Of a stretch of 64,000 bases of DNA, positions 17,621 through 26,342 are shown in pieces. The position numbers and the translations under genes are program-made. The stretch covers positions 1-64,000 of IMG/VR virus record IMGVR_UViG_3300042870_001823; one strand, 5' to 3'. The stretch is from a virus. The notes under the pieces are model-generated. The model searched no databases. It was not told the origin of the DNA and saw only the letters and a list, made by a program, of their open reading frames with translations. Position 1 is the stretch's first letter, and the number at the start of each line of letters is the position of its first letter.

Positions 17621-19276
17621 CTATGCTCCTTGCCCTGAGGAAATACTAAAAGATATTTTTCTTAGACCTAAAGAAGAAGTTAAGTTAATGTCAAAATATA
17701 TCTTACCTTTAACTACAGAATCAGCATATGCTTCTAATGCATAGTCTCTAATTATATTGTTAGTTTTTAAAAATTGTAACATTTTTCTTACATCTTCAAT
17801 TAATTTTTGAGCACTGAATCTACTAATTGAATTGTCTCCAAGTGCCCTTATTTCATTTATGACCATTGAGATTAATCTCATTTGTGGAGCTTTAGCATAT
17901 ACTGAACTAGGATTGGCCATCGTATTATCATTGCTTAAATAGATTTCATAAGAGTTTCCTCTCCTACTTCTATTATTTCGAATAAGAGTATTAATACCCA
18001 GTGCATCTAACCTGTCTACCTCTGCCTGACCTAGATTTGTGCCGCTCAAACCAAAAGCTGAAGGAATTTTTTTTCTTATTAAACTTTGATTTACTGCTGT
18101 TTCGGACAACAAGCCTGCTACTGAAGCAGCTGCGCTAGATGTATAAGATATGTTTAAGAAATTATGGTTAATAATAATCTCTCCATATATTGGGATAACA
18201 AACTTGCCCATATCACCAGCTATTGAATTGTCTGGATTATACATAGTATATTTGTCAGTAAAATTAATGTCTGCCTCAAAAATATCTATGTTACTAGAGT
18301 TTATTCCATCTGATCTAGAGCCAATTACTCCTAGCATAATTGCTCCAGTTTCATCATGGAAATCTTGACAATGCGTAGCTAATTGAGTAACGAAATCTAC
18401 ATTGCCAGTCCCGATGATGCTAGCTTCTAATGGGACTATTATGTCTATATTATCGTATCTCTCTAGTGAAGCGTACGTTTGTTCTAGTCTATCATAATAT
18501 TTTTGATAGAAGTTCATCAATACAGGAGTGGCATCCTCGTATGAATGAGTTGGCATTATATTTAATCTATCACCTGTTATTGCTACATACTCTTTCATAG
18601 GAGCGGCAGAGCATATGTAAATATCTCTTGCTCCGCACGCGTATGCGTCAAAAATCCCTCTCAACAAAGGAGAATTAAAATCAGCCTTTAGGAGGTCTAT
18701 TGCCTCTTGAATAGAACTTATTCTCATGGGAGCATTCATATCAAGAGCATCTGAATGACCTATTAGAAGAATGGAATTGGTTCTATATTGCTCTAGGGGC
18801 TGGAAAGACGGACGATAAGAAGTACTTAATTCTTTTTCTCCTCCAGCATAGGATCCGACTATGTTCATGGTTCCCTGAGGAACTTGAAACTGAGCTGTGT
18901 ATTGAAAGATATTTGCACCGTCGTATGTAGTTGCCACTACCGAATAATTACCTTGGAATAAATTTTCAGGTATTGTGTAGTGAAATATAAATTTAGTTAA
19001 ATTATATGAAGAGATGTTTTGTCCAGGTACATCGCCATAATTTCCATAGTAAAAAGTATTACCAGAACTTCGCTCTATGTAATTGCCAGTTGGATTAGCG
19101 TCTTGCTGGAGATACGAGTACGGTCCATCTATAGTTGCGCCTGCACCAAAATCACCTCTATATACAGAAATGATTACATCAGAAGGAGTTGCCCCTAATG
19201 TGGGGTCGTAAAAATTTCCATTTTGACTAAATATAAATTCAAAATTACCAGTTTGACCAGGTGATAAAATTAGCAT
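17621..19276 (-). CDS. Second tail sheath-like protein with extra N-terminal beta domain, 551 aa
   Basis: Residues about 1-130 look like a beta-sandwich (repeated short strands, VIISVYRGDFG, FHYTIPENLFQGNYSVVATTYDG). From about residue 140 it resembles sheath proteins: PLLRGIFDAYACGARDIYI parallels the LVAAGADRIFM block of the main sheath, and SRFSAQKLIEDVRKMLQFLK plus KIYFDINLTSSLGLRKISFSIS parallels its C-terminal helices and strands. It is therefore a paralogue of the 422-aa sheath. The ATG overlaps the previous stop (TAATG). It may form a special sheath ring at the collar or baseplate, or decorate the tail. Confidence 0.7.
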   Translation of the reverse strand: MLILSPGQTGNFEFIFSQNGNFYDPTLGATPSDVIISVYRGDFGAGATIDGPYSYLQQDANPTGNYIERSSGNTFYYGNYGDVPGQNISSYNLTKFIFHYTIPENLFQGNYSVVATTYDGANIFQYTAQFQVPQGTMNIVGSYAGGEKELSTSYRPSFQPLEQYRTNSILLIGHSDALDMNAPMRISSIQEAIDLLKADFNSPLLRGIFDAYACGARDIYICSAAPMKEYVAITGDRLNIMPTHSYEDATPVLMNFYQKYYDRLEQTYASLERYDNIDIIVPLEASIIGTGNVDFVTQLATHCQDFHDETGAIMLGVIGSRSDGINSSNIDIFEADINFTDKYTMYNPDNSIAGDMGKFVIPIYGEIIINHNFLNISYTSSAAASVAGLLSETAVNQSLIRKKIPSAFGLSGTNLGQAEVDRLDALGINTLIRNNRSRRGNSYEIYLSNDNTMANPSSVYAKAPQMRLISMVINEIRALGDNSISRFSAQKLIEDVRKMLQFLKTNNIIRDYALEAYADSVVKGKIYFDINLTSSLGLRKISFSISSGQGA

Positions 19277-19653
19277 TAAGTAGGTCTTTCCTTAGTTGCT
19301 CCAGCTATCCAGTATACTATCTTTCCAAATTTTCCACGTACCGGAGCTGCAAAGTCTATATAATAAAGGTTTGCTCCGTTAATATTATTAGTTCCTTCTT
19401 CGTAAATTCTATCATTCTGCTTTGGATTTACGTCAGCTTCAAAATAAAAAACCAAGTCAATGCCTGTAGTTATGCCTTCTATATCCTCTCTTTGGAGTTG
19501 AGCCATAGCTTCATTGGAAGGAAAATAGTGCCTAGTGGTTACTTGTTCAAATGTTTCTGAGTATAGAAAATCATCATCTAATCTTCTTTGAATTAAAACA
19601 TCATGACCGTATTCTCTTAAGATACGCTTAATAGTTTTAGCAGGATCAATCAT
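19276..19653 (-). CDS. Putative head-closure / connector protein, 125 aa
   Basis: A small protein beginning MIDPAKTIKRILREYGHDVLIQRR, followed by beta-rich sequence with a GIDLVFYFEADVN strand and a C-terminal KIVYWIAGATKERPT. Short proteins that start with a helix and then form a small barrel, located between connector and tail-terminator genes, are typical head-completion or stopper proteins. The ATG overlaps the upstream stop by eight bases, so expression is coupled. The assignment rests on size, shape and neighbours. Confidence 0.55.
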   Translation of the reverse strand: MIDPAKTIKRILREYGHDVLIQRRLDDDFLYSETFEQVTTRHYFPSNEAMAQLQREDIEGITTGIDLVFYFEADVNPKQNDRIYEEGTNNINGANLYYIDFAAPVRGKFGKIVYWIAGATKERPT

Positions 19654-20572
19654 ACTGCTTCAATCCCCTTGTCGGTATAGGTCCACCTTGGAAAGTGTCA
19701 TTCATAACAGATCCATATTGATCTCTGCCAGGAAGATAAACTACAGCACCTGTTAATGGATAGATAACCGTACCAGTTAAAGGATCAAAGTTAAGGCCAG
19801 AAGCAGAAACCTTTTCACTTGGAAGTCCTTTTGGTATTACCGCACGCATGCCTGTTCTTGAAGCTGCAACTTCTTTTCTCAACGCAGCTGCGATCTGACA
19901 CCAGGTCACAGCATTGCCTCTATTGACACTTTGTCTTGGGTTGGTTCTATTTGTAATGCTTAAATCAGCCAACTTAAGGCTTAATTCATCGTCACCACCA
20001 TAGCCATAGCTTCTGCTTAATTCGCAACACGCAGAAGCTTTGATGTATTCAGATAAGGTAAAGTTAAGAGTAGAACCATCATCTAAGTCTTGCAGTTTAA
20101 ACATTTGCTTAATTTCTATAGAATAATGATGTATTAATTCTCCAACTTCCAATAAGGATGCATCTGGAAAAAAATACAATACTTCTTCAGGATCTAAATA
20201 TAAAGGTGATATGTCAGCTGCAAAAGATATAATTTCGTCAGCCTTAAGGGTTACGGAGGGTTTATATTTGCTATCGGTGTCATTAACGTACAGAACTTGT
20301 TTAACTATGATTGTACTAGAATCCTCTAGTAGCCCAACAAATTCTACAGTATATTTACCTGCAGTCGTTGGAGTAAACTCAATATAGTATTCATATCCGC
20401 TAACTTCAGTTAATGGATATGCAGCTGGATTAACCAAAGCATTTAGATAGTCTTTTACGGTTACTGTAACAGTTGCTGGACTTACATTAATTTGCTCTCC
20501 AGTAACTGGATTATTGTCTACAAATTTAACTTTAATTTGGACTTTGTCATTGACTAAGACGCTATTGCTCAT
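19646..20572 (-). CDS. Ig-like domain plus head-tail connector-like protein, 308 aa
   Basis: Residues about 1-100 are an Ig-like beta-sandwich (VQIKVKFVDNNPVTGEQ, then TAGKYTVEFVGLLED). Residues about 110-230 are helical, with LDPEEVLYFFPDASLLEVGELIHHYS and LSEYIKASACCELSRS, resembling the helical adaptor that binds the portal. The C-terminus is a Gly/Pro-rich tail. GGAGAAAAC precedes the ATG at 20572. It opens the neck/tail module, directly after a small recoded gene. The adaptor role is inferred. Confidence 0.55.
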   Translation of the reverse strand: MSNSVLVNDKVQIKVKFVDNNPVTGEQINVSPATVTVTVKDYLNALVNPAAYPLTEVSGYEYYIEFTPTTAGKYTVEFVGLLEDSSTIIVKQVLYVNDTDSKYKPSVTLKADEIISFAADISPLYLDPEEVLYFFPDASLLEVGELIHHYSIEIKQMFKLQDLDDGSTLNFTLSEYIKASACCELSRSYGYGGDDELSLKLADLSITNRTNPRQSVNRGNAVTWCQIAAALRKEVAASRTGMRAVIPKGLPSEKVSASGLNFDPLTGTVIYPLTGAVVYLPGRDQYGSVMNDTFQGGPIPTRGLKQYD

Positions 20573-20653
20573 GTTTTCTCCATTTATTGGCGATAAAAAT
20601 ATAGTACTGGCAGTTGTCTATTTATCTTAAGGTTGACTTTTAAGTAAGTAATT

Positions 20654-20906
20654 TTAATTAGATATTAAAATACTAGCTTCTGCAGTAGCTGATTTGACAG
20701 TCTGGATTGTGACATACCCAGCCGAAACAGAGTCTATAGTGATTACCCCAATAGTTGTGCTATTGCTGTAATCATTTACTCCACTGGTATATAGGTTTAA
20801 ATTATTTAAAATTAAAGGAATTGATATTCCGTGGAACTCTTATTTCTAAAGCGCCTAAATAATCAAAACTAGCTTGATTATAAGCTATTGCTTCATTGTA
20901 TAACAT
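20654..20906 (-). CDS. Small protein made by +1 recoding at CGG (83 aa)
   Basis: Two frames make one protein. From ATG 20906 the first 25 codons end in ...LEIRVP. Codon 26 is CGG, and the zero frame then stops nine codons later. Skipping the C gives GGA (Gly) and an open frame to TAA at 20654, reading GISIPLILNNLNLYTSG and ending in ILISN. The total is 253 bp, that is 3n+1. The product is a short beta-rich protein of unknown function at the head of the neck module. A plain frameshift mutation would be the default reading, but five other genes here break at the same codon in the same direction. Confidence 0.65.
20829..20831 (-). promoter_or_regulatory. CGG +1 recoding site 1
   Basis: In-frame CGG (codon 26) in the context CCA CGG AAT. 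Reading CCA, skip C, GGA ATA restores the downstream frame. Confidence 0.75.
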
Positions 20907-20978
20907 ATATTAAATTACCTAACCAAAAACAACTAACTATCATACTAGTAACTAATTTTAGGAACTTTGACTAGTTAA

Positions 20979-21785
20979 TTAAAGTGAGTAATCTTTTAGC
21001 GACTTCTTTTTTTGGTAGTCTTCTATTAGATTGGGCATCCAGACTTTGTAGCCGTTTTCTTGACCAACTACTTCTTCTTGCTCGAAAGAAGTCCCATAGC
21101 AAGCAATACTTAAATAAGCATATCTTTCACCCTTTTCAACTGGCAGGACTTCGTGTCTACCAATATAGGAAGAAGGGTATATTGCAACTGAACCAGACTT
21201 TGGTTTCCATACGGTAGAAATATTAGGGAAGTGGAGTTGCCCGCCGGTGTAGTTGTGGCCATTTAGTTCTTCTTCTGTTTCTACGCAGTCGTTTAAGTAC
21301 AGGTTAATGCTTGAACTGTTATGCATAGACACTTGATTGCCGGTTGGCTTACCCCATTCATATGGAACTTGATCATCGCAATGCTGACCTATTCCTTGGC
21401 CATTTTCATATCCTGCTATGTGACCATTGGGTCTCCACCAAGAAGTCGTTGCAGCATCTGGAAAGTAGCAACAATATTCAACTAGTGCATCATATATGGC
21501 ATTCTCTAGTGAATCAATAAAGTCTATATATTTTTGAGGGACTTCAATATCTAGCTGTTTACCCTTAGTGTCCAAGAATCTTTGAGGAGCTTTTTCTATA
21601 TCTGATAAGTTAAATTTAAAACCAGTTTTATTAGTAGCATACTTAACACCATCTTCTTCATGATAGGTGAATGTGTCTTCCTGATTCTTTCGAATCCAAC
21701 TCATGTATTCGAAAAGCAGGTTTTGATTTACGTCAATTACATTTTCTATTACAACTACGCCCATGCCAATATGTTCAGATTTCAT
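20979..21785 (-). CDS. 2OG-Fe(II) oxygenase (P4H-like), 268 aa
   Basis: Iron/2-oxoglutarate-dependent dioxygenase of the prolyl-4-hydroxylase type. Iron ligands are H135 and D137 (QHCD) and H211 (GRHEV), and the 2OG-binding arginine is R221 (GERYAY). The strand YTGGQLHFP before the distal histidine is typical. It is the last of four consecutive, clearly paralogous oxygenases, all sharing a WW-x-GH motif about 15-20 residues before HxD and LNDCV/FNDSV. AAGGAAT precedes the ATG at 21785. The substrate is unknown; hydroxylation of virion fibres or host proteins is possible. Confidence 0.88.
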   Translation of the reverse strand: MKSEHIGMGVVVIENVIDVNQNLLFEYMSWIRKNQEDTFTYHEEDGVKYATNKTGFKFNLSDIEKAPQRFLDTKGKQLDIEVPQKYIDFIDSLENAIYDALVEYCCYFPDAATTSWWRPNGHIAGYENGQGIGQHCDDQVPYEWGKPTGNQVSMHNSSSINLYLNDCVETEEELNGHNYTGGQLHFPNISTVWKPKSGSVAIYPSSYIGRHEVLPVEKGERYAYLSIACYGTSFEQEEVVGQENGYKVWMPNLIEDYQKKKSLKDYSL

Positions 21786-21793
21786 GATATTCC

Positions 21794-22675
21794 TTAGTAG
21801 TTAGATTTTGTTATATAAAATTGAGGAGAATCTTCTTTATAGCCAGACTCTAGTAGATGATTCTTTAAGTCGTCTCTTAAGGTTGGCATATATACATTAG
21901 TTGCTTTTTGGGATAATTCTGGATCCTTTAAAGGGTCAGCAACGTATTCGTGAACTGCTGGATTAGGAGTTCCTTGACTATACCATCCAAGGTAACTGTA
22001 CCTAAAGCCTCCTCTAACTGGCTTAACTTCATGTGCGGCCATGTAGTTGGAGGGAAAGAATATTATATCTCCTTTTTTGGGAGAATAATCTATGTCTAAA
22101 TAGTTAAAATAATGATGACCACCCATGTAGTTACTTCCATCTAATTCTTCTTCGTTGTCAACGGAATCGTTAAAATAAACCAAACTAGTAACTACATTTC
22201 TTAATGCCAATTGGTCTTGTGGTTCTAGAACTCCATAAATATAATCAGCACTAATATCTGAATGAGAACCAAGATAAACATCTTTTGGATATTGAAGAAT
22301 ATGACCTTTGACTTTCCACCATACGCACTTATAGGCTAAGGGGAATAATTCAAAATATTGAAGAAGACATTTGTCTTTTGATGATTCTATAAAAGAAAAA
22401 ATACTACGAAGATCATCATTGTCCTTGTAGTGAATTGCGCTTGCTCTCTTTGGCATTAAGTCAATACTGTGCTTATTGAAAAAGTAGCCACTTTTATTTA
22501 CATATATTTCTTCATTGGTTTCCGGATCAATTCCGGGAGAATACATTTCGCTCCACTCTTCTTGAATTAAATCGTCAGATCTGTTAAGTAAATTCTGCCA
22601 ATCTAAATCTAGACAACCTTCGAATACTACAACTCCACCACCTAGGTGTTTTGGTTCTACTTTATTGAATATCAT
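21794..22675 (-). CDS. 2OG-Fe(II) oxygenase (P4H-like), 293 aa
   Basis: All catalytic residues are present: H138 and D140 (SHSD), distal H215 (AAHEV) and 2OG-binding R225 (FRYSYL). It shares WW-x3-GHILQY, LVYFNDSVDNEEELDGSNYMGG and GDIIFFPSNY with its neighbours, so the set arose by tandem duplication. The ATG overlaps the upstream stop in an ATGA junction with GGAAG as ribosome site. The N-terminal 110 residues are a helical cap conserved in the four-gene run. The substrate cannot be inferred. Confidence 0.88.
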   Translation of the reverse strand: MIFNKVEPKHLGGGVVVFEGCLDLDWQNLLNRSDDLIQEEWSEMYSPGIDPETNEEIYVNKSGYFFNKHSIDLMPKRASAIHYKDNDDLRSIFSFIESSKDKCLLQYFELFPLAYKCVWWKVKGHILQYPKDVYLGSHSDISADYIYGVLEPQDQLALRNVVTSLVYFNDSVDNEEELDGSNYMGGHHYFNYLDIDYSPKKGDIIFFPSNYMAAHEVKPVRGGFRYSYLGWYSQGTPNPAVHEYVADPLKDPELSQKATNVYMPTLRDDLKNHLLESGYKEDSPQFYITKSNY

Positions 22676-23589
22676 AATCTTCCAATTTCTTCATTAGTGT
22701 TATTGCTTGTCATTGGTCTTTTGGCAGCTTCTGTCAAGAGCGATAATATCTCTGGATCTGTGTTTGCGTGTCTTTTTTCTATTGCATTTAAATAGTCTTC
22801 AACTATATTTGGCATCCAAACCTGTCCGCTGTCCATTACGTCAGAAGGCATTCTTATATTTACACCTCTACTTTGGTCACTTGATCCCTGTGCAAAATAA
22901 CCAACATAAGCGTATCTTTCACCCTCTTTACACTCTAAAACTTTATGAGTTCCCAAATAATTAGAAGGAAACATTAACACGTCTCCTGCTTTTGGAGAAT
23001 ATGTAAAGTTTGCATAAGGGAAAACTATTTCACCACCTACGTAATCATTTTTATTTTTAATTTGATCAACAGAATCATTAAAGTATATAAGGCCACCTAA
23101 GACATTTCTTATGGCCAACTGTTGATCAGGCTCTGCTCCGGGTTGATAGTTTACATCGTTGTCACAATGTTTACCAAATCGTCCACCCTTACCATACGCT
23201 ACGATATGACCTTGTGTTCTCCACCACAGACAAGTTAGCATCATGGGGAATATCTCTACATATCTTAGCATACATGCGTACATTGCATCCTCGCAAGCCT
23301 TAAAGAAATCAAAGTACTCTTGGCCCAATCCCTCGTGCATGAAATTCATAATATGATTAGAGGCGATTTCAACATCTTCTAAACTATACCTATGGCCACT
23401 TCTATTGATTGCATATATGGGATTGCCTATATCATTATTAATAAAAGTAAAATCGTCCTTTAAAGCTTGTAGTCGTACGCTTTTAGTAAAATCTAAAATG
23501 TAATCATGATCATTCATTGGAAGTACATTCTTAAAAAGAACAATTCCCATATCATATATTTCTATATTTTCTTCTTTTATCTCAAACAC
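22672..23589 (-). CDS. 2OG-Fe(II) oxygenase (P4H-like), 305 aa
   Basis: Third of four tandem paralogues. The iron site is H141 and D143 (KHCDND) and H215 (GTHKV), with R225 (GERYAY) for 2-oxoglutarate. The start is GTG at 23589 in a TAGTG junction with the preceding stop. It has an extra C-terminal helical extension after residue 265 (MDSGQVWMPNIVEDYLNAIEK). The W-MPNIVEDY segment recurs at the end of the 268-aa paralogue and, less exactly, in the others. Confidence 0.88.
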   Translation of the reverse strand: MFEIKEENIEIYDMGIVLFKNVLPMNDHDYILDFTKSVRLQALKDDFTFINNDIGNPIYAINRSGHRYSLEDVEIASNHIMNFMHEGLGQEYFDFFKACEDAMYACMLRYVEIFPMMLTCLWWRTQGHIVAYGKGGRFGKHCDNDVNYQPGAEPDQQLAIRNVLGGLIYFNDSVDQIKNKNDYVGGEIVFPYANFTYSPKAGDVLMFPSNYLGTHKVLECKEGERYAYVGYFAQGSSDQSRGVNIRMPSDVMDSGQVWMPNIVEDYLNAIEKRHANTDPEILSLLTEAAKRPMTSNNTNEEIGRL

Positions 23590-24701
23590 TATACTGACCT
23601 AGGTTCCGTTCCGCATGGCCCTTCTGGTAGAGAGTCGTCTAACGGTTGCAATTCTTGCTGCTTGGCAACTTCGATGACGTCATGACTCTGCGAGTATTGT
23701 GTAACTTCTCTACCTTGATAAACTGGATTCCATCCAGCTTCTAAGCCAAATTCTCCTGCTCTCTTTTCCCATCTAGAATAAGGAGTTCTGCAATACATTT
23801 CATAATCATCATAGATGTTATTAAACCACACAGGAGGGCACCACTCAAAGCTTTCTGAAGGTTCAGATATTACTACATTTGCAGGTATGTCAGACGACCC
23901 CTGTCCAAAAAAGGTAAGGTATGAGTATCTAACTCCATTGCCCATTCTTCCCACATCGTGTGCTGCGATGTAGTTTGTTGGAAAGAATATGATGTCTCCC
24001 TTTTGAGGCTTATAGGACACTCCTAAGTGAACAAACCTTAGATGTCCACCAGTAAAGTTTTTACCATTTAATTGCTCTTCATCATCAACGCAATCGTTTA
24101 GATACACTAACGCTCCACACGTCTGCCTAGAAGCAACCATACCCTTAGGCATGTACCTAATGCCATTAGTTACTTTATAATTTGTGTCATTGTCAGCATG
24201 GCATCCTAGTATTCCACCATCACCATACCTAAGTACGTGACCTCTAGTCTTCCACCAAATGGACCCAATCATTAATGGATAATAATCTATGTATTTAATT
24301 AGACCTTTATATATTTGATCTTCTAAATAAATAAAGAAATCTTTTATTTCTTCTTCTGTATTAGGATTTACGGGATCCAATATTCTCACTGGAGCTGCAG
24401 GAACATCTTCCATTCTGTACTTGAATCCGTCTTCATTTATGCCGTATGTTACTCCGTCAATTTCTTTAAAGGACCATCTATTTTTGTGAGCTTCTTCAGC
24501 TCTTGAATCAATATGATCTAAAACTAAACTTTGATTTATTTTAAATGCATTTCGAATAACAACTATGCCAGGTGCTAATTCTTCTGCTTCAAAATCCGCT
24601 ATTTCTTTTATGGTTGCTTCGTCAAAATCAGGAGATACTGGATATGCAGTACTGCTCATTCTTGATTCATCTTTTTCAAAAAAAGAACTACTATCTTCCA
24701 T
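23589..24701 (-). CDS. 2OG-Fe(II) oxygenase (P4H-like), 370 aa
   Basis: Longest of the oxygenase paralogues. The iron ligands are H168 and D170 (CHADND) and H248 (AAHDV), and the 2OG arginine is R258 (VRYSYL). A 40-residue acidic N-terminal extension and an 80-residue C-terminal extension flank the core. It shares the WWKTRGHVLRYGDGG block with the 305-aa paralogue. The ATG overlaps the stop of the glutathione-peroxidase-like gene (TAATG), tying redox and oxygenase genes into one operon. Confidence 0.88.
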   Translation of the reverse strand: MEDSSSFFEKDESRMSSTAYPVSPDFDEATIKEIADFEAEELAPGIVVIRNAFKINQSLVLDHIDSRAEEAHKNRWSFKEIDGVTYGINEDGFKYRMEDVPAAPVRILDPVNPNTEEEIKDFFIYLEDQIYKGLIKYIDYYPLMIGSIWWKTRGHVLRYGDGGILGCHADNDTNYKVTNGIRYMPKGMVASRQTCGALVYLNDCVDDEEQLNGKNFTGGHLRFVHLGVSYKPQKGDIIFFPTNYIAAHDVGRMGNGVRYSYLTFFGQGSSDIPANVVISEPSESFEWCPPVWFNNIYDDYEMYCRTPYSRWEKRAGEFGLEAGWNPVYQGREVTQYSQSHDVIEVAKQQELQPLDDSLPEGPCGTEPRSV

Positions 24702-25315
24702 TATCCTAACACCTCATCTATAGCTTCCCTAATTGTCCATCCTGCACCTTGTATTCTCGGTGTTTCGTCCAATGGCATATCTTGCCAGTTAAATCTTGAT
24801 ATCATAATTCCATCTCTACCTACTAAAAACTTTTCATAATTATGAGAAATTCTCGCCATTGCTTGCCCTTCTAAATTCTGTCCCTTCTTAGCTTCTTCTG
24901 TACCGTCTGCAGTAAAATCGGAATACGCTCTTTTGTCATATCCTTTAAGAAAAGAAAATATTTCATGTTCATTTTTTCCATTTACTTCAACTTTTTCAAA
25001 AATAGGAAAAGTTACAAAAGGATAATTTACTTTAATGAATTCAGATATTTCCTCATTACTTCCTGGATCCATTGAGCCAAACTGATTACAGGGAAATGCT
25101 AGGATAGAAAAACCTCTATCCTTAAATTTATCATGTACAGATTGCAATTGCCACAACTGCCTACTGGTTCTTGCGTACGACCAAAGCTTTGAGCATTGTG
25201 GCTCATATCCAAACTTACTGGCAATATTAACTACTAAAGTTACTTTGCCCTTGTATTCTGCAAGGTGGTTTTCTTTACCCATTATTGAGGAGGCAGTAAA
25301 ATTATACATACTCAT
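24701..25315 (-). CDS. Glutathione peroxidase-like protein, altered catalytic site, 204 aa
   Basis: Thioredoxin-fold protein of the glutathione peroxidase family: YKGKVTLVVNIASKFG, FPCNQFGSMDPGSNEEI, YPFVTFPIFEKVEVNGKN and HNYEKFLVGRDG match the family in order. The peroxidatic Cys/Sec of the usual NVASKCG motif is Phe (SKFG), and the usual Trp of the WNF motif is His (HNY). The Gln in CNQF and the Asn in HNY remain. A cysteine five residues after the lost one (PQCSKL) and the Cys in FPCNQF could give another thiol chemistry. The ATG is coupled to the preceding stop (TAATG). A peroxidase role is doubtful. Confidence 0.82.
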   Translation of the reverse strand: MSMYNFTASSIMGKENHLAEYKGKVTLVVNIASKFGYEPQCSKLWSYARTSRQLWQLQSVHDKFKDRGFSILAFPCNQFGSMDPGSNEEISEFIKVNYPFVTFPIFEKVEVNGKNEHEIFSFLKGYDKRAYSDFTADGTEEAKKGQNLEGQAMARISHNYEKFLVGRDGIMISRFNWQDMPLDETPRIQGAGWTIREAIDEVLG

Positions 25316-25632
25316 TATCTCACCCCAACAAATAACGTTTCTAGATACTGGTCAACCTGCAATGTTCCAAACATTTTATCATTATCGATAACACTTGCCT
25401 GCAGGCTGACGGTAGCTTTTATCGGGAATTCTACTTCTAATGAACATTTGAATGTTCCGTCAATAAAAGATGTATTAGTCAGAGGCGCAATTCCTTTTTC
25501 ATGTGAGACTAAACCAGTTAGACTTTCATTGGAAGTATCTATACTTAAAGAGTATTTTTCTTTACCAAATGGAGTGTCTACGGTAATGCTCCAGTTCCCA
25601 TTTATATTTATTGGATTATTAGATTCAATCAT
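25315..25632 (-). CDS. Small beta-barrel-like hypothetical protein, 105 aa
   Basis: Predicted all-beta, with the pattern GNWSITVDTPFGKEKYSLSI at the start and a repeated GT-x-strand layout ending in LFVGVR. I recall a similar G-W-x4-T-P-x-G opening in small bacterial proteins of unknown role, but cannot name the family. AGGG precedes the ATG at 25632, and the stop overlaps the start of the peroxidase-like gene. It may act with that enzyme. Confidence 0.6.
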   Translation of the reverse strand: MIESNNPININGNWSITVDTPFGKEKYSLSIDTSNESLTGLVSHEKGIAPLTNTSFIDGTFKCSLEVEFPIKATVSLQASVIDNDKMFGTLQVDQYLETLFVGVR

Positions 25633-25658
25633 AACCCTAATTATAGCACATAGTTAAT

Positions 25659-26330
25659 TTATTCGTAGAAAAAACTGCCATTAGAAATAGCTATTGGAGG
25701 ATTATCTTTATGCCAAACATTTATAACCATAACTTGCCTTATGTTGGATTTGGCGGGGGTACTGCTATGTAGTCTGTGGCCGGCATCAAATATTATAAGT
25801 CTATTACCTTTGTAAGATATTCTTTCCCTATCTTCTTTTGGTGAAATATATTCTTTAATATTTTCTTTTTCTAAAGATTCTTTATTTCCATTTATGAAAG
25901 AATTTTTATGTATCTCCAAAAAACCACCATCTTCATTATCTACTCCATAATAGACACATCCGGTAATTGGACCTTGAAATATCTTATTTTCAAAATATAA
26001 AAAAGTATCTTCGTCAACATGAAGATCTATATACTGTCCAGGATTATATGTTCTTGTCCAGTATTCAAAACCTAAAATGTCTTCATTGGGCCATTCTAGA
26101 TTTTCTTCCCAAATTTTTTGTATTATTTTTTTCTTCAATGTATTTGCTGGACTTCTCCACCAACCATCCCAAAACATGAATGGCGAATAAGAACTAGAAG
26201 ATTCTTCGTGATACATCATCAAATGTGCTGCAATTTTTTCTTCGTTTCCCATTGAAGTAGGAAAAAAATTAGGGCTATTTAATAGTTCGTTATATAAATA
26301 ATTATCTAAATAATTGTCTTTAACTATCAT
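25659..26330 (-). CDS. 2OG-Fe(II) oxygenase, distant type, 223 aa
   Basis: Iron ligands H104 and D106 (LHVDED) and distal H188 (HRLHSSTP), with R198 (IRQVMVINVW) for 2-oxoglutarate. It lacks the WW-GH cap of the four tandem paralogues, has a 40-residue insertion before the distal histidine, and so comes from another branch of the superfamily. No clear ribosome site precedes the ATG at 26330, which follows the previous gene by 12 bases. Confidence 0.82.
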   Translation of the reverse strand: MIVKDNYLDNYLYNELLNSPNFFPTSMGNEEKIAAHLMMYHEESSSSYSPFMFWDGWWRSPANTLKKKIIQKIWEENLEWPNEDILGFEYWTRTYNPGQYIDLHVDEDTFLYFENKIFQGPITGCVYYGVDNEDGGFLEIHKNSFINGNKESLEKENIKEYISPKEDRERISYKGNRLIIFDAGHRLHSSTPAKSNIRQVMVINVWHKDNPPIAISNGSFFYE

Positions 26331-26342
26331 ATTAATTTTATT

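Noticed and set aside
20907-20978. ACTAGT repeats before the small recoded gene as an operator
   Set aside because: The repeats are short, imperfectly spaced and AT-rich; nothing else supports a regulatory site.
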